Assembly: GCA_947502635.1 (NCBI GenBank)
Contig: CANNAN010000020.1
Coordinates: 1 to 58,931 of the forward strand
Direction: 5' to 3'
Length of the DNA: 58,931 nucleotides
From: an uncultured Flavobacteriaceae bacterium
Lineage (GTDB): Bacteria; Bacteroidota; Bacteroidia; Flavobacteriales; Flavobacteriaceae
Part shown: in pieces, positions 26,696 to 35,818 of the stretch
How the letters are laid out: each line of letters opens with the position of its first letter
Position numbering within the stretch: position 1 is the first letter of the stretch
Translations under genes and position numbers: made by a program
Notes under the pieces: generated by a model
Databases searched by the model: none
What the model saw: only the letters and a program-made list of their open reading frames with translations
Told to the model about the DNA's origin: nothing

Positions 26696-27580
26696 ATGAC
26701 ACAGAAACAAACCAACAAAGCTTTTTATGAGCAAAAACTAAATGTGATTGTAGAATACATACACAACAATCTAGATAGTGTGATAGACATAAAAACGCTG
26801 GCCGAGATCTCACATTTTTCACCGTTTCATTTTCATCGTATTAGTAGAGCGCTTTTAGGAGAGCCCATTGGAGCTTATATTTCTAGAACACGTGTAGAAA
26901 CAGCTGCAAAAATGATTCGTTACACCTCATTAGATATTGAAAGTATTGCTTACAATGTTGGTTTTGAAACACCATCATCATTATCTAAAAAGTTTAAAAA
27001 TCATTTTGGGGTATCACCAACTGCGTATCGCAAAAATAAATTATTCACAATTAAAAAATCGAATATTATGGGAACAACATCCAGTACTGAACACAGTCAA
27101 AGTTTAAACATTAAAAAACCCAAAATTATTGATGTAGAAGATAAAAAATGTATCTATATCCGTATGCAAGGTCCCTACCAAAGATTAGATTATATGGGCG
27201 CTTGGAAAAAACTCTGGACACAAGTAAAGGAACAAAAGTTATTCACCGCAGGGATAGAACATATTGGCTTACCCTATGACGACCCAAAAGTAACCGACGA
27301 GGATAAAATTAGATATGACTCTTGCTTAGTCATACATAAAAATGCTAAAGCTTCTGGAGATATTGGAGTAAAAACACTTAAAGGCGGTAAGTTTGCGGTA
27401 TTTTTATACCAGGGTAGTTATGAATTTACTGCCAATGTTTACAATTATATTTTTAACGATTGGTTGTTAAACAATGATTATGAGTTACGTGATGAAGTTG
27501 TTAGGGAAAAATACATTAGCAACCCAGAACGAGTAGAACCTCATAAATTAAAAACAGAATTTTATTTACCAATAAAATAG
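26696..27580 (+). CDS. AraC-family regulator with GyrI-like ligand domain
   Basis: The protein has 294 residues. Residues of about 10-115 are the two helix-turn-helix units (DIKTLAEISHFSPFHFHRIS; DIESIAYNVGFETPSSLSKK with FKNHFGVSPTAYRK). Residues of about 135-294 form a GyrI-like effector domain (CIYIRMQGPYQRLDYMGAWK, IHKNAKASGDIGVKTLKGGK and ending EPHKLKTEFYLPIK). Such Rob-like regulators bind small hydrophobic or cationic molecules and control stress or export genes. It is divergent from the serine hydrolase gene with 167 bases between, the likely control region for one or both. Confidence 0.92.
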   Translation: MTQKQTNKAFYEQKLNVIVEYIHNNLDSVIDIKTLAEISHFSPFHFHRISRALLGEPIGAYISRTRVETAAKMIRYTSLDIESIAYNVGFETPSSLSKKFKNHFGVSPTAYRKNKLFTIKKSNIMGTTSSTEHSQSLNIKKPKIIDVEDKKCIYIRMQGPYQRLDYMGAWKKLWTQVKEQKLFTAGIEHIGLPYDDPKVTDEDKIRYDSCLVIHKNAKASGDIGVKTLKGGKFAVFLYQGSYEFTANVYNYIFNDWLLNNDYELRDEVVREKYISNPERVEPHKLKTEFYLPIK

Positions 27581-27588
27581 TCCTGTGT

Positions 27589-28080
27589 TTAAGGACGAAT
27601 CTCCTTTTCTAAAGCTAAAAGATGCGTAATCATATCATGACTATTTTTTAGCGGGTAGATTTCAAGACTACAATGATACATCTCTCCATTCTTTCTGTAA
27701 TTAACAATACGCTCTTTAAAGTGAACACCTCTTTTTAAATAGCTGCGGATATTGTTCAAAGTTTCGGGAGATGTATTTTCTCCTTGTAAAAAATCAGGTT
27801 TTTTCCCTTTAGCATATTTAAAGGGATATCCTGTCATCTTTGTAAACCCTTTATTTACCCATTGAATTTCTTGTTTAAGATCGGTAAGCACCAAAGCTTC
27901 AAATTTATTATTGGTGAGTATGTCTTCAACATCAAAAAACCAATCAAATTTAGCTTGGTAAGTTTTTAAAATTTCAATCTCCTTTTGCTTATCAAAATTG
28001 ATAGCTTGCTCTGCTAAATGCATAGAGTAAATATCCCAACACTTTAGAGGGGCTTGTAAGGTGCGTGATTTTAATTTCAT
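27589..28080 (-). CDS. Single-domain PAS protein resembling LOV but lacking the photoactive Cys
   Basis: The protein has 163 residues. An N-terminal helix is followed by a PAS domain at about residues 55-160 (NKFEALVLTDLKQEIQWVNK, GFTKMTGYPFKYAKG). The segment GKKPDFLQGENTSPETLNNI is laid out like the LOV motif GxNCRFLQG, but the Cys that forms the flavin adduct is Pro here. There is no output domain. It may be a stand-alone sensor or a binding partner of a kinase. It ends nine bases from the convergent AraC gene. PAS is certain; ligand unknown. Confidence 0.85.
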   Translation of the reverse strand: MKLKSRTLQAPLKCWDIYSMHLAEQAINFDKQKEIEILKTYQAKFDWFFDVEDILTNNKFEALVLTDLKQEIQWVNKGFTKMTGYPFKYAKGKKPDFLQGENTSPETLNNIRSYLKRGVHFKERIVNYRKNGEMYHCSLEIYPLKNSHDMITHLLALEKEIRP

Positions 28081-28431
28081 TGCTTCTCATATTTTGTGCA
28101 GAGATAAAAAGAAGCAAGACACCAACAATTTTCTTAATAAATCAAGGTTTTGTTAGCAGTTTTATAAGTCTTGACCTAGCTTTTAATCGCGAAAGCACGT
28201 TTGTCATTTTTTAAAGGGAAGTATCTGGCTTGTAATAACCTATATTACTTACAGTTGCGCGACAGCTTGCGATTTTAACACAATTCCTTATTATTTAGCT
28301 TTAGCTAAACCTTTAAATAATACTCAAATATATAGTTTTGATTATGAATGGCAAAAATAAACTTATATCATTGGTTTATAAAAAAACTATCCCACTCCTT
28401 TATAAAACGAAGCTATCTGAGTCTTAAACAA
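28081..28431. other. Intergenic stretch with one small hairpin, no gene seen
   Basis: No open frame or RNA gene is supported. A seven-base inverted repeat (tttagct tt agctaaa) lies at 28294-28309. The flavobacterial promoter for the DUF3857 gene follows at 28432-28460. Confidence 0.45.
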
Positions 28432-28460
28432 TTGAGCTTTTTTTACTCTAAATAAATTTG
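28432..28460 (+). promoter_or_regulatory. Bacteroidetes-type promoter of the DUF3857/transglutaminase gene
   Basis: TTG at 28432-28434 and TAAATTTG at 28453-28460 are separated by 18 bases, close to the consensus TTG-N19-TAnnTTTG used by the Bacteroidetes primary sigma factor. The box is about 50 bases before the ATG. Confidence 0.5.
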
Positions 28461-28509
28461 TAAGTAACCTACAAACAATTACATTTACTTCAATAAAATA
28501 ATTTTATAT

Positions 28510-30579
28510 ATGAAAAACCTGTTGTTTTGTTTATTTATTACTTTTTGTTTTTATTCAAAAATATATTCGCAAGTAACTAAACAAATAGAGCCTACCTGGG
28601 TAAATAACATTAGTTATTTGGAATCTGAAATAGACGAAGATGAAGTAACAGAAGGAGTTCATGTTTTACTTTTCGATAATCAAGTAAATATTCCAAACGA
28701 AACTATATTTTACAGGCTAGTTACAAAAATAACAGACAATGTTGGTATTCAAAATGCATCAACAATAAATATTAGTTACGACCCAACATACCAAGCTTTA
28801 AAATTCCATAAAATAAGTATTATTAGAAATGGAGAGGTTATTGACAAATTGAATATTTCAAATATTCAAGTTATGAGACGTGAATTAAATGCAGAAAACT
28901 ACTTATATGATGGTTCACTATCTGCTGTAATGAACATTTCGGATGTAAGAACTGATGATATAATCGATTATTCTTACTCTATTATAGGTTTTAACCCAAT
29001 ACACAATAATGCTTTCTCAAGTAGTTTCTATTTGAATGATTTTGAATCAATAGGGAAAATAAATACAGATATTTTATCTAAAAAGAAATTAAAATATAAA
29101 TTAATTAACACATTAATTGAGCCCGTAATCTCTAAGGCAAATAACCTTTACAAATACCACTGGGAAACCGTTAATACAAAAAAGGTAGATTACGAAGAAA
29201 GCACACCTGCTTGGAAACTTATTTATGAATCTGTTTTTATTAGTGAATATGATTCATGGAAGGACGTTGTTGATTGGGGAGTAGCTGTTTTTAAATTGAA
29301 TAAAAAAATCGACTCTAAGCTACAAACCAAAATAGATGAGATCAATTCTACTTATGAAACAAATGGAGGAAAAATTAAATCCACTCTAGATTTTGTTCAA
29401 AATGAGATTAGATATTTAGGTCTAGAGTCTGGTATTGGCAGTTATAAACCATTTCCTCCTAATCAAGTTTTTAATCAGCGATTTGGAGATTGCAAAGATA
29501 AAAGTTTATTAATGGTGACTATGCTTAACAAAATGGGAATTGAAGCATATCCAATGATAGTTAACACCGTGTTAAAACACAATATAAAAGAATTACTACC
29601 CTCGCCTAAATTTTTTAATCATTGTGTCATAAAAGTTATTGATGGTAAACGTGAATATTATTATGATCCTACAATTCCTAACCAGGGAGGAGATTATGAT
29701 AGTACTCATTTTCCAAATTACGAATATGGTCTTGTCCTAAAAAAAGGAAACGAGTCTTTTGATGAAATTCGCTCCCCTTTTGAAAATAAAGTAGAAACAT
29801 TTGAAGAATATACTCTTGAAGAGATTGGTAAAGGCGCTCATTTAAAAGTGATTACCACATATCACGAATATGAAGCTGATAAAATGCGTAACTATTTTAA
29901 AAATAATAGTATCAATGCTATAGATAAAGAATACAAAAAATTCTATTCAAACTATTATTACAATGTCTCCTCAGTAAAACCACCAAGTATTAAAGACAAA
30001 TTACGCTTGAATGTTTTTGAAGTACATGAAGAATATCAAATAGATAGTATTTGGCAACCATTAATTGAAAAGGAAAAGCATATCGCCGTAAGCTTTACTC
30101 CTACTAGTTTATTAAATACATTATATGTACCAACCAAAGATAAAAGAAAGACCGATTTAGCAATAGTATTCCCAATACTCAGGGAACATAGAATTAAAGT
30201 AAATTTACCGACAGATTGGACTATTAATAATGATAAGTTATTTGTAAACTCCCCTGGATTTTATTTTGAATGGACAGTAAATTATAACAAGAAAGAGAAA
30301 TTCATTGATCTTAATTACTATTTAAAACCCAAAAAAAGTTATATTACTACAGATGAATATGACCAATATAATAAAGATGTAAGGAAAGTAGACCAATCTT
30401 TAGGGTACTATATTTATATTCCCGAAAATTATACCGAATCAATTTTTACTCCAAAAAATTCTTTTTTTGAAGGAATCGCTGTTCTTTTTAAATTTTTATT
30501 AATAATTGGTGTAATAGTCGTTATCGTATTATTTATTTTTTTGTATTCAGAAAAAAGAAAAAGGAGTAAAAACCTTTAA
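28510..30579 (+). CDS. DUF3857 and transglutaminase-like domain protein, exported and membrane-anchored
   Basis: The protein has 689 residues with a signal peptide (MKNLLFCLFITFCFYSKIYS). DUF3857 covers about residues 60-215 (YDPTYQALKFHKISIIRNGE). The transglutaminase-like core follows with Cys near residue 328 (FGDCKDKSLLMVTMLNKMGI), His near 370 (NHCVIKV) and Asp near 387 (YYYDPT), so the Cys-His-Asp triad looks intact. One membrane helix near 660-680 and a basic tail (SEKRKRSKNL) anchor the C-terminus, leaving the enzyme in the periplasm. The family occurs widely in Bacteroidetes; substrates are not established, with peptide or protein cross-linking or hydrolysis expected. Confidence 0.92.
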   Translation: MKNLLFCLFITFCFYSKIYSQVTKQIEPTWVNNISYLESEIDEDEVTEGVHVLLFDNQVNIPNETIFYRLVTKITDNVGIQNASTINISYDPTYQALKFHKISIIRNGEVIDKLNISNIQVMRRELNAENYLYDGSLSAVMNISDVRTDDIIDYSYSIIGFNPIHNNAFSSSFYLNDFESIGKINTDILSKKKLKYKLINTLIEPVISKANNLYKYHWETVNTKKVDYEESTPAWKLIYESVFISEYDSWKDVVDWGVAVFKLNKKIDSKLQTKIDEINSTYETNGGKIKSTLDFVQNEIRYLGLESGIGSYKPFPPNQVFNQRFGDCKDKSLLMVTMLNKMGIEAYPMIVNTVLKHNIKELLPSPKFFNHCVIKVIDGKREYYYDPTIPNQGGDYDSTHFPNYEYGLVLKKGNESFDEIRSPFENKVETFEEYTLEEIGKGAHLKVITTYHEYEADKMRNYFKNNSINAIDKEYKKFYSNYYYNVSSVKPPSIKDKLRLNVFEVHEEYQIDSIWQPLIEKEKHIAVSFTPTSLLNTLYVPTKDKRKTDLAIVFPILREHRIKVNLPTDWTINNDKLFVNSPGFYFEWTVNYNKKEKFIDLNYYLKPKKSYITTDEYDQYNKDVRKVDQSLGYYIYIPENYTESIFTPKNSFFEGIAVLFKFLLIIGVIVVIVLFIFLYSEKRKRSKNL

Positions 30580-30701
30580 ATTTTATCATAGATACATCTC
30601 AATTAATAATTTATAGTATCGATATTTAAATGAGTTAACTAGATTGCAATTACATTTTACTATTGAAACAGAAAAGCAATCCTTATTTCCATAATACTAA
30701 A

Positions 30702-31688
30702 TTAATAAACCCCTCGAATACATTGATGAATGTCTTCTGAATACAATTTCGATAATGAGGTATGTGTTTCGATAGACAAAGGTTGTAAATTAGAAACATC
30801 TACATTTGATAAAACTTGTTTTGTTGAGCTTGCTCCTGGAATAATACAACTTACAGCCTGATGGTCTAAAATCCAACGTAAAGCTAATTCTACCATCGAT
30901 ACTCCCTGAGGTAATATCGTATTGGAAATTGTATCTACAAACTCTAAACCTTTATCGAAAGGCAATCCTGCAAACGTTTCCCCTACGTTAAATGCGTCTC
31001 CGTTTCTATTGTAATTTCTATGATCATTTTCGGGAAATGTCGTGTTCTTATTAAATTTCCCTGTTAATAAACCACTTGCTAAAGGTAATCTAACAATAAT
31101 ACCAACACCCTTTTTTTCTGCCTGTGGTAATAATTCTTTAGTTAATTTTTGTCTAAAAACATTATATATAACTTGCAAAGAAAGAATCTCTTCCTGCTTT
31201 AAACACATTAAACCTTGTTCAACAGTTTCTACGCTAGCTCCAAAGTTTTTAATGAGTCCTTCTTGTTTTAAATCACGAAGCCAATCAAATATATAGCCTT
31301 CAAGTAACAACGATTCGGGCACACAATGTAGTTGAAGTAAATCAATGGCATCGACATCTAAACGTTTTAAAGAACCTTCAACAGATTTACGTAAAACATC
31401 TTTAGAATATTTATCTGGATAAGCATCTCCTGCCCTACCAAACTTAGTTGCTATTTGTATTTTCTTATCCGTATTATTTAAAAATTCGCCTATGAGTGTT
31501 TCACTTCTTCCATTTCCATAAACATCGGCAGTATCAAAAAAAGTAATACCATTATTAGCAGCCGCTTCTAATATCGCTAAACCAGCTTCCTTTTTTATTG
31601 AAGTTCCCCAATCTGCTCCTAATTGCCAACAACCTAATGCTACTTCACTTACATCAAACCCTTCACTTCCTAATTTCCTTGTTTTCAT
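30702..31688 (-). CDS. Aldo/keto reductase
   Basis: The protein has 328 residues, one (beta/alpha)8 domain. The catalytic residues are visible: Asp and Tyr in FFDTADVYGNGRSE (about residues 50-63), Lys in IATKFGRAG (about 80) and His in LLQLHCVP (about 120). The NADPH-site segment IIPGASSTKQVLSN and the family end IHQCIRGVY are present. It reduces carbonyl compounds with NADPH; substrate unknown. The gene begins seven bases after the stop of the FMN-binding protein gene, so the two form a transcript of two redox proteins. Confidence 0.94.
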   Translation of the reverse strand: MKTRKLGSEGFDVSEVALGCWQLGADWGTSIKKEAGLAILEAAANNGITFFDTADVYGNGRSETLIGEFLNNTDKKIQIATKFGRAGDAYPDKYSKDVLRKSVEGSLKRLDVDAIDLLQLHCVPESLLLEGYIFDWLRDLKQEGLIKNFGASVETVEQGLMCLKQEEILSLQVIYNVFRQKLTKELLPQAEKKGVGIIVRLPLASGLLTGKFNKNTTFPENDHRNYNRNGDAFNVGETFAGLPFDKGLEFVDTISNTILPQGVSMVELALRWILDHQAVSCIIPGASSTKQVLSNVDVSNLQPLSIETHTSLSKLYSEDIHQCIRGVY

Positions 31689-31695
31689 AAATAAA

Positions 31696-32301
31696 TTATA
31701 GATCCTTTTCGTAACGTTTAATCATATCCTCTCTAGATTCTGGAGCTTCACTAGCCCCTAACTGGTCTTTTAACATTTGGCCCATTGATGGAAATGATTG
31801 CCTATCAATCTTTGCTTTCTCATCCCATAATCTAGAACGCATAAAAGCCTTCGCACAATGTAGAAATAATTCTTCAATAGTAATAACGATACATGCTTTT
31901 GGAGTAGTACTTTCTGAAGTAAATAATTCTAAATATTTAGTATCGGTACTAATAGAGGCTTGCCCATTAATACGCAAAGTTTCATCTATTCCTGGTATTA
32001 TGAATAATAGACCGATTGTTCCTGTTTCAACAATATTACTAATACTATCAAGTCTATTATTTCCTTTAGCATCTGGAATTACTATTTCTGTTTTATTGAT
32101 CACTTTTACAAACCCAGGCGCTCCTCCTCTTGGAGAAGCATCTAATTTACCTTCATTATTTGATGTAGACATCACCAAAAAAGAGGATGTAGCAATAAAG
32201 TGAATCGCATGTTTATCTAAATCAGAAAGACTTTTGTCTTTAGCCCTTCCACTAGAAAAACCATATAGCTCGCGTAGTTGTGATTCTGTTTTTATTTCCA
32301 T
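31696..32301 (-). CDS. FMN-binding pyridoxamine-phosphate-oxidase-like protein
   Basis: I use the ATG at 32301 (MEIKTESQLRELYGFSSGRA, 201 residues), since the longer frame adds an unrelated hydrophobic stretch. The pattern FIATSSFLVMSTSNNEGKLD, then ASPRGGAPGFVKV, then GNNRLDSISNIVETGTIGLL, followed by TLRINGQASIS, is that of the MSMEG_1061-like branch of the PPOX split-barrel family, which binds FMN or F420. The C-terminus has HCAKAFMRSRLW. Role unknown, probably a small-molecule oxidoreductase. It leads the aldo/keto reductase gene. Confidence 0.88.
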   Translation of the reverse strand: MEIKTESQLRELYGFSSGRAKDKSLSDLDKHAIHFIATSSFLVMSTSNNEGKLDASPRGGAPGFVKVINKTEIVIPDAKGNNRLDSISNIVETGTIGLLFIIPGIDETLRINGQASISTDTKYLELFTSESTTPKACIVITIEELFLHCAKAFMRSRLWDEKAKIDRQSFPSMGQMLKDQLGASEAPESREDMIKRYEKDL

Positions 32302-32452
32302 AATACTAATTATATTTGATAACCAAATGTAACTATTATAGCAAAAAAAATAGCTTCTAATCAAATAAAACTGTATTTCATCAGGTATTTATGAAACATG
32401 TTGTAATTATTATATAAAATTACACTCACTAAACTAAAAACCAATCATTTAA

Positions 32453-32809
32453 ATGAAAACAATTATTATAATTATATTACTGTCTTTCACAGGTTTATGT
32501 GGTGCTCAATCGATAACCTCAGATCATAAATTACACTTTGGAGTTGGTGCAGTAATATCTGCAACTACTTATACTGTTGTATATACGGCAACAAAGAGCA
32601 AGAAAAAAGCTTTTTGGTATAGTTTAGGAACTTCAACATTAGCAGGTCTGGCTAAAGAGGTTCTTGATAGCAGTAAAGAAAATAACCGTTTCGATACTAG
32701 TGAATTAGTAGCTACTTCTTTAGGTGGTTTAACAGCTAGTGCAACTATTAGTTTATTTGTTGGAAAAAATAAGAACAAAAGAAATGCTAAAATTGCTTTA
32801 GTTAATTAA
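32453..32809 (+). CDS. Small exported or membrane protein, YfiM-like
   Basis: The protein has 118 residues with an N-terminal signal peptide (MKTIIIIILLSFTGLCGAQS). The mature part begins SDHKLHFGVGAVISATTYTV and continues WYSLGTSTLAGLAKEVLDSS, a pattern I associate with YfiM/DUF2279-like small membrane-associated proteins. A second hydrophobic segment lies near residues 85-103, and the tail is basic. Its end overlaps the convergent nitronate monooxygenase gene by eight bases. Function unknown. Confidence 0.7.
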   Translation: MKTIIIIILLSFTGLCGAQSITSDHKLHFGVGAVISATTYTVVYTATKSKKKAFWYSLGTSTLAGLAKEVLDSSKENNRFDTSELVATSLGGLTASATISLFVGKNKNKRNAKIALVN

Positions 32810-33749
32810 CTAAACGATTTACAATTTCTCTTGTAGGTAGGATTTTTTTAGTGTATTCAATACTAGGTCCTGCTACCCAAACAGTTTTATATGTTACTTT
32901 AGTTGCGGCATTTTTTGTGGCATTCATACCTATAGAAAACCGAATCATTTTAACCCACTTTTTAAATTTTTTGTTTTTATTGAGTAGCGATTCCAACCAA
33001 GTTTGCTTAGTTCCAATTTTCTGAACATAAGGTGTATTTATTACCGTGCAAGGCGTTCCTGAGATACGTTCTGTCATGACGATGTCTTTAGCTCCATAAT
33101 CGACACAAGCTTGCTTATATTCTTCAGTAACACCAGCTTCAATAGAAGCTATAAAAGGACTTCCAACCGACACGCCAGCAGCGCCATAACTTAGCATAGT
33201 ATCAATATCAATTTTAGCACCTACACCACCTGCCGAAATTATAGGAATATGACAACTTAAACTTAATTCTTTTATCAACTCTTCTGGTGACTTATCGCCT
33301 CTATGACCACCTGCTTGATTATTTACAGCTATAATAGCATCGGCTCCAAGCTGTTCAACCTTTTTTGCAAATTTTAAATCCACCACATCACAAAAAACTT
33401 TAATGCCAACTTTATGTGCTTGATTGATTGTATCCTCCGGACTTCCTAAAGACGTAATAATAAAATCACAACCTTCCTCACAAATCACTTCTAACTGCCC
33501 TTTATACTTAACATTCGATTTATTAACAATTAAGTTAAAACCAAAAGATCCGCCTGCTACCTTATTGGCCTTGAGTTCTTTTATAGCAGCTCGTAATTCG
33601 TCAAGGGTTCTATAGTTTAATGCAGGAATGCAACCTGCAATACCACCTTTCATGGCCTCTGTAACCATCGCTACATTAGACACCAAAAACATGGGCGCTT
33701 GTATTACTGGATGCTTTATGTTTAGTAAATCGGTAAGTTTTGTAGCCAT
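32802..33749 (-). CDS. Nitronate monooxygenase-type flavin oxidoreductase
   Basis: The start at 33749 (MATKLTDLLNIKHPVIQAPM, 315 residues) gives the family N-terminus. The FMN TIM-barrel signs are IKHPVIQAPMFLVSN, FGFNLIVNKSN, the catalytic-His segment VNNQAGGHRGDKS, IPIISAGGVGAK and YGAAGVSVGSPFIAS. The family covers nitronate monooxygenases and enoyl-ACP reductase-like (FabK) enzymes; the His in AGGHRG favours the nitronate group. It is isolated, with no pathway neighbours. Confidence 0.9.
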   Translation of the reverse strand: MATKLTDLLNIKHPVIQAPMFLVSNVAMVTEAMKGGIAGCIPALNYRTLDELRAAIKELKANKVAGGSFGFNLIVNKSNVKYKGQLEVICEEGCDFIITSLGSPEDTINQAHKVGIKVFCDVVDLKFAKKVEQLGADAIIAVNNQAGGHRGDKSPEELIKELSLSCHIPIISAGGVGAKIDIDTMLSYGAAGVSVGSPFIASIEAGVTEEYKQACVDYGAKDIVMTERISGTPCTVINTPYVQKIGTKQTWLESLLNKNKKFKKWVKMIRFSIGMNATKNAATKVTYKTVWVAGPSIEYTKKILPTREIVNRLVN

Positions 33750-33925
33750 TACTTTAAGTTTAAACAAATATAATAAATATTATGCACGCATAACAGTTGG
33801 TACTCAAATAGTTACATTAACATTCATAAAAAAATAACTAAATATCTGATATTATGACTTTTATCATATTTTTATTATGCATGCATAGTTAATTTTAACA
33901 CTATATAAACTCAACACTGCTTACC

Positions 33926-34426
33926 ATGAAGAAAATACTATTTGGTTTATTTATTTTTGGATTAACCTACCAAGTCAACTCACAAACAATTGAATTACCG
34001 AACACAGTCATCTCCTTAAATTATAAATATTTAGATGCCGTAGGCTCTGACAATACGTCTGAACGTGTTAAAAGGTTAGAAGATGAAATTCTAAATTATA
34101 AACACAAAGAATTATCTAAATTATATGATAATGGCTATGAGGTATACGAAGTATCTTTTTATGTCCCTCAAGGTAAAATAGTTGCTGCCTATAATAAACA
34201 TGGAAAAATAATAAGGACTAATGAAAAATATAATAATGTAAGATTGCCGTTAGTTGTTATGCAGGCTATTTCTAAACGTTTTCCTAATTGGGGAATCGTA
34301 GAAGATGCTTATCTTATTAAATACCATTGCGATAAAGACTTTTTAAAACAGGAATACAGAGTCAAAATAAAAAATGACGATAAATATATTATGGTAAGTA
34401 CTGATGAAAAAGGAATCTTTTTGTAA
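33926..34426 (+). CDS. Secreted PepSY-like protein
   Basis: The protein has 166 residues with a signal peptide (MKKILFGLFIFGLTYQVNSQ). The C-terminal part follows the PepSY-like pattern common in Bacteroidetes: PLVVMQAISKRFPNWGIVED and then AYLIKYHCDKDF, ending YRVKIKNDDKYIMVSTDEKG. PepSY-like proteins are periplasmic and of unclear function. The gene stands alone, convergent with rlmI 31 bases away. Confidence 0.72.
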   Translation: MKKILFGLFIFGLTYQVNSQTIELPNTVISLNYKYLDAVGSDNTSERVKRLEDEILNYKHKELSKLYDNGYEVYEVSFYVPQGKIVAAYNKHGKIIRTNEKYNNVRLPLVVMQAISKRFPNWGIVEDAYLIKYHCDKDFLKQEYRVKIKNDDKYIMVSTDEKGIFL

Positions 34427-34457
34427 ATTTCTTTATGTTTTAAGCAAAAAAGAGCAC

Positions 34458-35687
34458 TTAATTAAGGAACCTATAATAGCCACATTTTAAATAAGCACCT
34501 TCGGGAAAACTGATAGGATGATCTGTATCATGATAAGTATTTAAAGTATTTTTAAACGGTCGTGGTTGACTATTTAATACTTGTAAATTAATATCAAAAA
34601 AGGATTGTGCCAAAACTCTTGATGAACAAGAAGCTAATACTAAAAGTCCCTTACTAGCTGTTAACTGTGCTCCTAATTGAGCCAATTGGGCATACTTTTT
34701 CTTAGCCAATTCAATCTCTGAAGCTTGTTTTGCAAAGCTCGGTGGATCTATAACCACCACATCAAAAGTGATGTTGTTTTTAATTAATTTTTTGAGCGCT
34801 TCAAAAGCATCACCAGCAATTGTTTTATGCTTCCCTTCATAATGATTTAGTTTTCCATTTTGCACAGCTATTTCTAATGCCTGCTTACTAATATCCAGAC
34901 TCGTAACTTCTTTAGCGCCATTATACAATGCATGAACTGAAAATCCTCCAGCATAAGAAAAAACATCTAAAACTGTTTTGTCTTTACTCCACTCGCCTAC
35001 TTGTTTCCGGTTAGCACGATGGTCTAAAAAATACCCTGTTTTATGCCCTTTAATCACATTAGCAGAAAATTTCACATCATGTTCAATAAACGCAACAACC
35101 TCATTTTCTAATACGCCAAAAACCACATCCCCATCTTTTAATTGATGGTTTTTAGATTGTTGTAACCCCCGACTTAAACGAATGACAATAGTATCAACGT
35201 TAGAAACGACTTGCAAACTTTGTAAAATGGCTTCTAAATAAGGTAACCAAATCTCTGAATATAGCTTTACTACTAAAACGGAATCATAAACATCTGCTAT
35301 TAAACCAGGGAATCCATCATTTTCCCCAAATAACAAGCGATAACTCGTCGTATTCGTTTTTAATAAACCCAATCGTTTTGTATAAGCCTCTTTTATTTTT
35401 TGATGAAAAAAATCAGCATTTATTTCAGCTTTAGAGGCATCACTATGAATTATTTTAATTCGAATAGGAGAATTGGCATCATACAAACCCAGACCTATAA
35501 CTTTGTTTTTATTCTTACTAAAAACAATTGTTAAATCTCCTGTTTTAGCAGCATCATTAATTTTTACAATATTATTTGAAAATACCCAAGGATGTTTTTT
35601 AATCACAAACTGTTCCCCTTTAGCATTAAGTTTTACGGCTAAACGTTTAGGTTGGTAATTTGATTTTACTTGTGAAGAAAAAGACAT
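34458..35687 (-). CDS. rlmI: RlmI-type class I SAM-dependent 23S rRNA methyltransferase
   Basis: The protein has 409 residues. A PUA-like RNA-binding N-terminus (KRLAVKLNAKGEQFVIKKHP) leads to an EEHEE-type linker and a Rossmann methyltransferase. SAM motif I is VLDVFSYAGGFSVHALYNGA, and the catalytic strand is VVIDPPSFAKQ. The element GYFLDHRANRKQVGEW is diagnostic of the RlmI/RlmK-like group, which makes m5C in 23S rRNA. The target nucleotide cannot be read from sequence. The call to family is secure, the symbol somewhat less. Confidence 0.9.
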   Translation of the reverse strand: MSFSSQVKSNYQPKRLAVKLNAKGEQFVIKKHPWVFSNNIVKINDAAKTGDLTIVFSKNKNKVIGLGLYDANSPIRIKIIHSDASKAEINADFFHQKIKEAYTKRLGLLKTNTTSYRLLFGENDGFPGLIADVYDSVLVVKLYSEIWLPYLEAILQSLQVVSNVDTIVIRLSRGLQQSKNHQLKDGDVVFGVLENEVVAFIEHDVKFSANVIKGHKTGYFLDHRANRKQVGEWSKDKTVLDVFSYAGGFSVHALYNGAKEVTSLDISKQALEIAVQNGKLNHYEGKHKTIAGDAFEALKKLIKNNITFDVVVIDPPSFAKQASEIELAKKKYAQLAQLGAQLTASKGLLVLASCSSRVLAQSFFDINLQVLNSQPRPFKNTLNTYHDTDHPISFPEGAYLKCGYYRFLN

Positions 35688-35759
35688 GTATGTGCTATAT
35701 TTACGCCAAAAGTATTGGTTTTATTATTATTAAAAAATTATCAACTCAAACTAATAAAA

Positions 35760-35798
35760 AAACGCAACCAAATGACATATAATCAATTGATTGCGTTT
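35760..35798 (-). terminator. Terminator of the T9SS-sorted gene
   Basis: On the minus strand aaacgcaa pairs with ttgcgttt across a 23-base loop, and the 3' arm continues into a T run. The 3' half (ATTTGGTTGCGTTTTTTT) is the same as in the terminator at 37072-37103. Confidence 0.65.
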
Positions 35799-35818
35799 GG
35801 ATCAATAAAATATTAACA

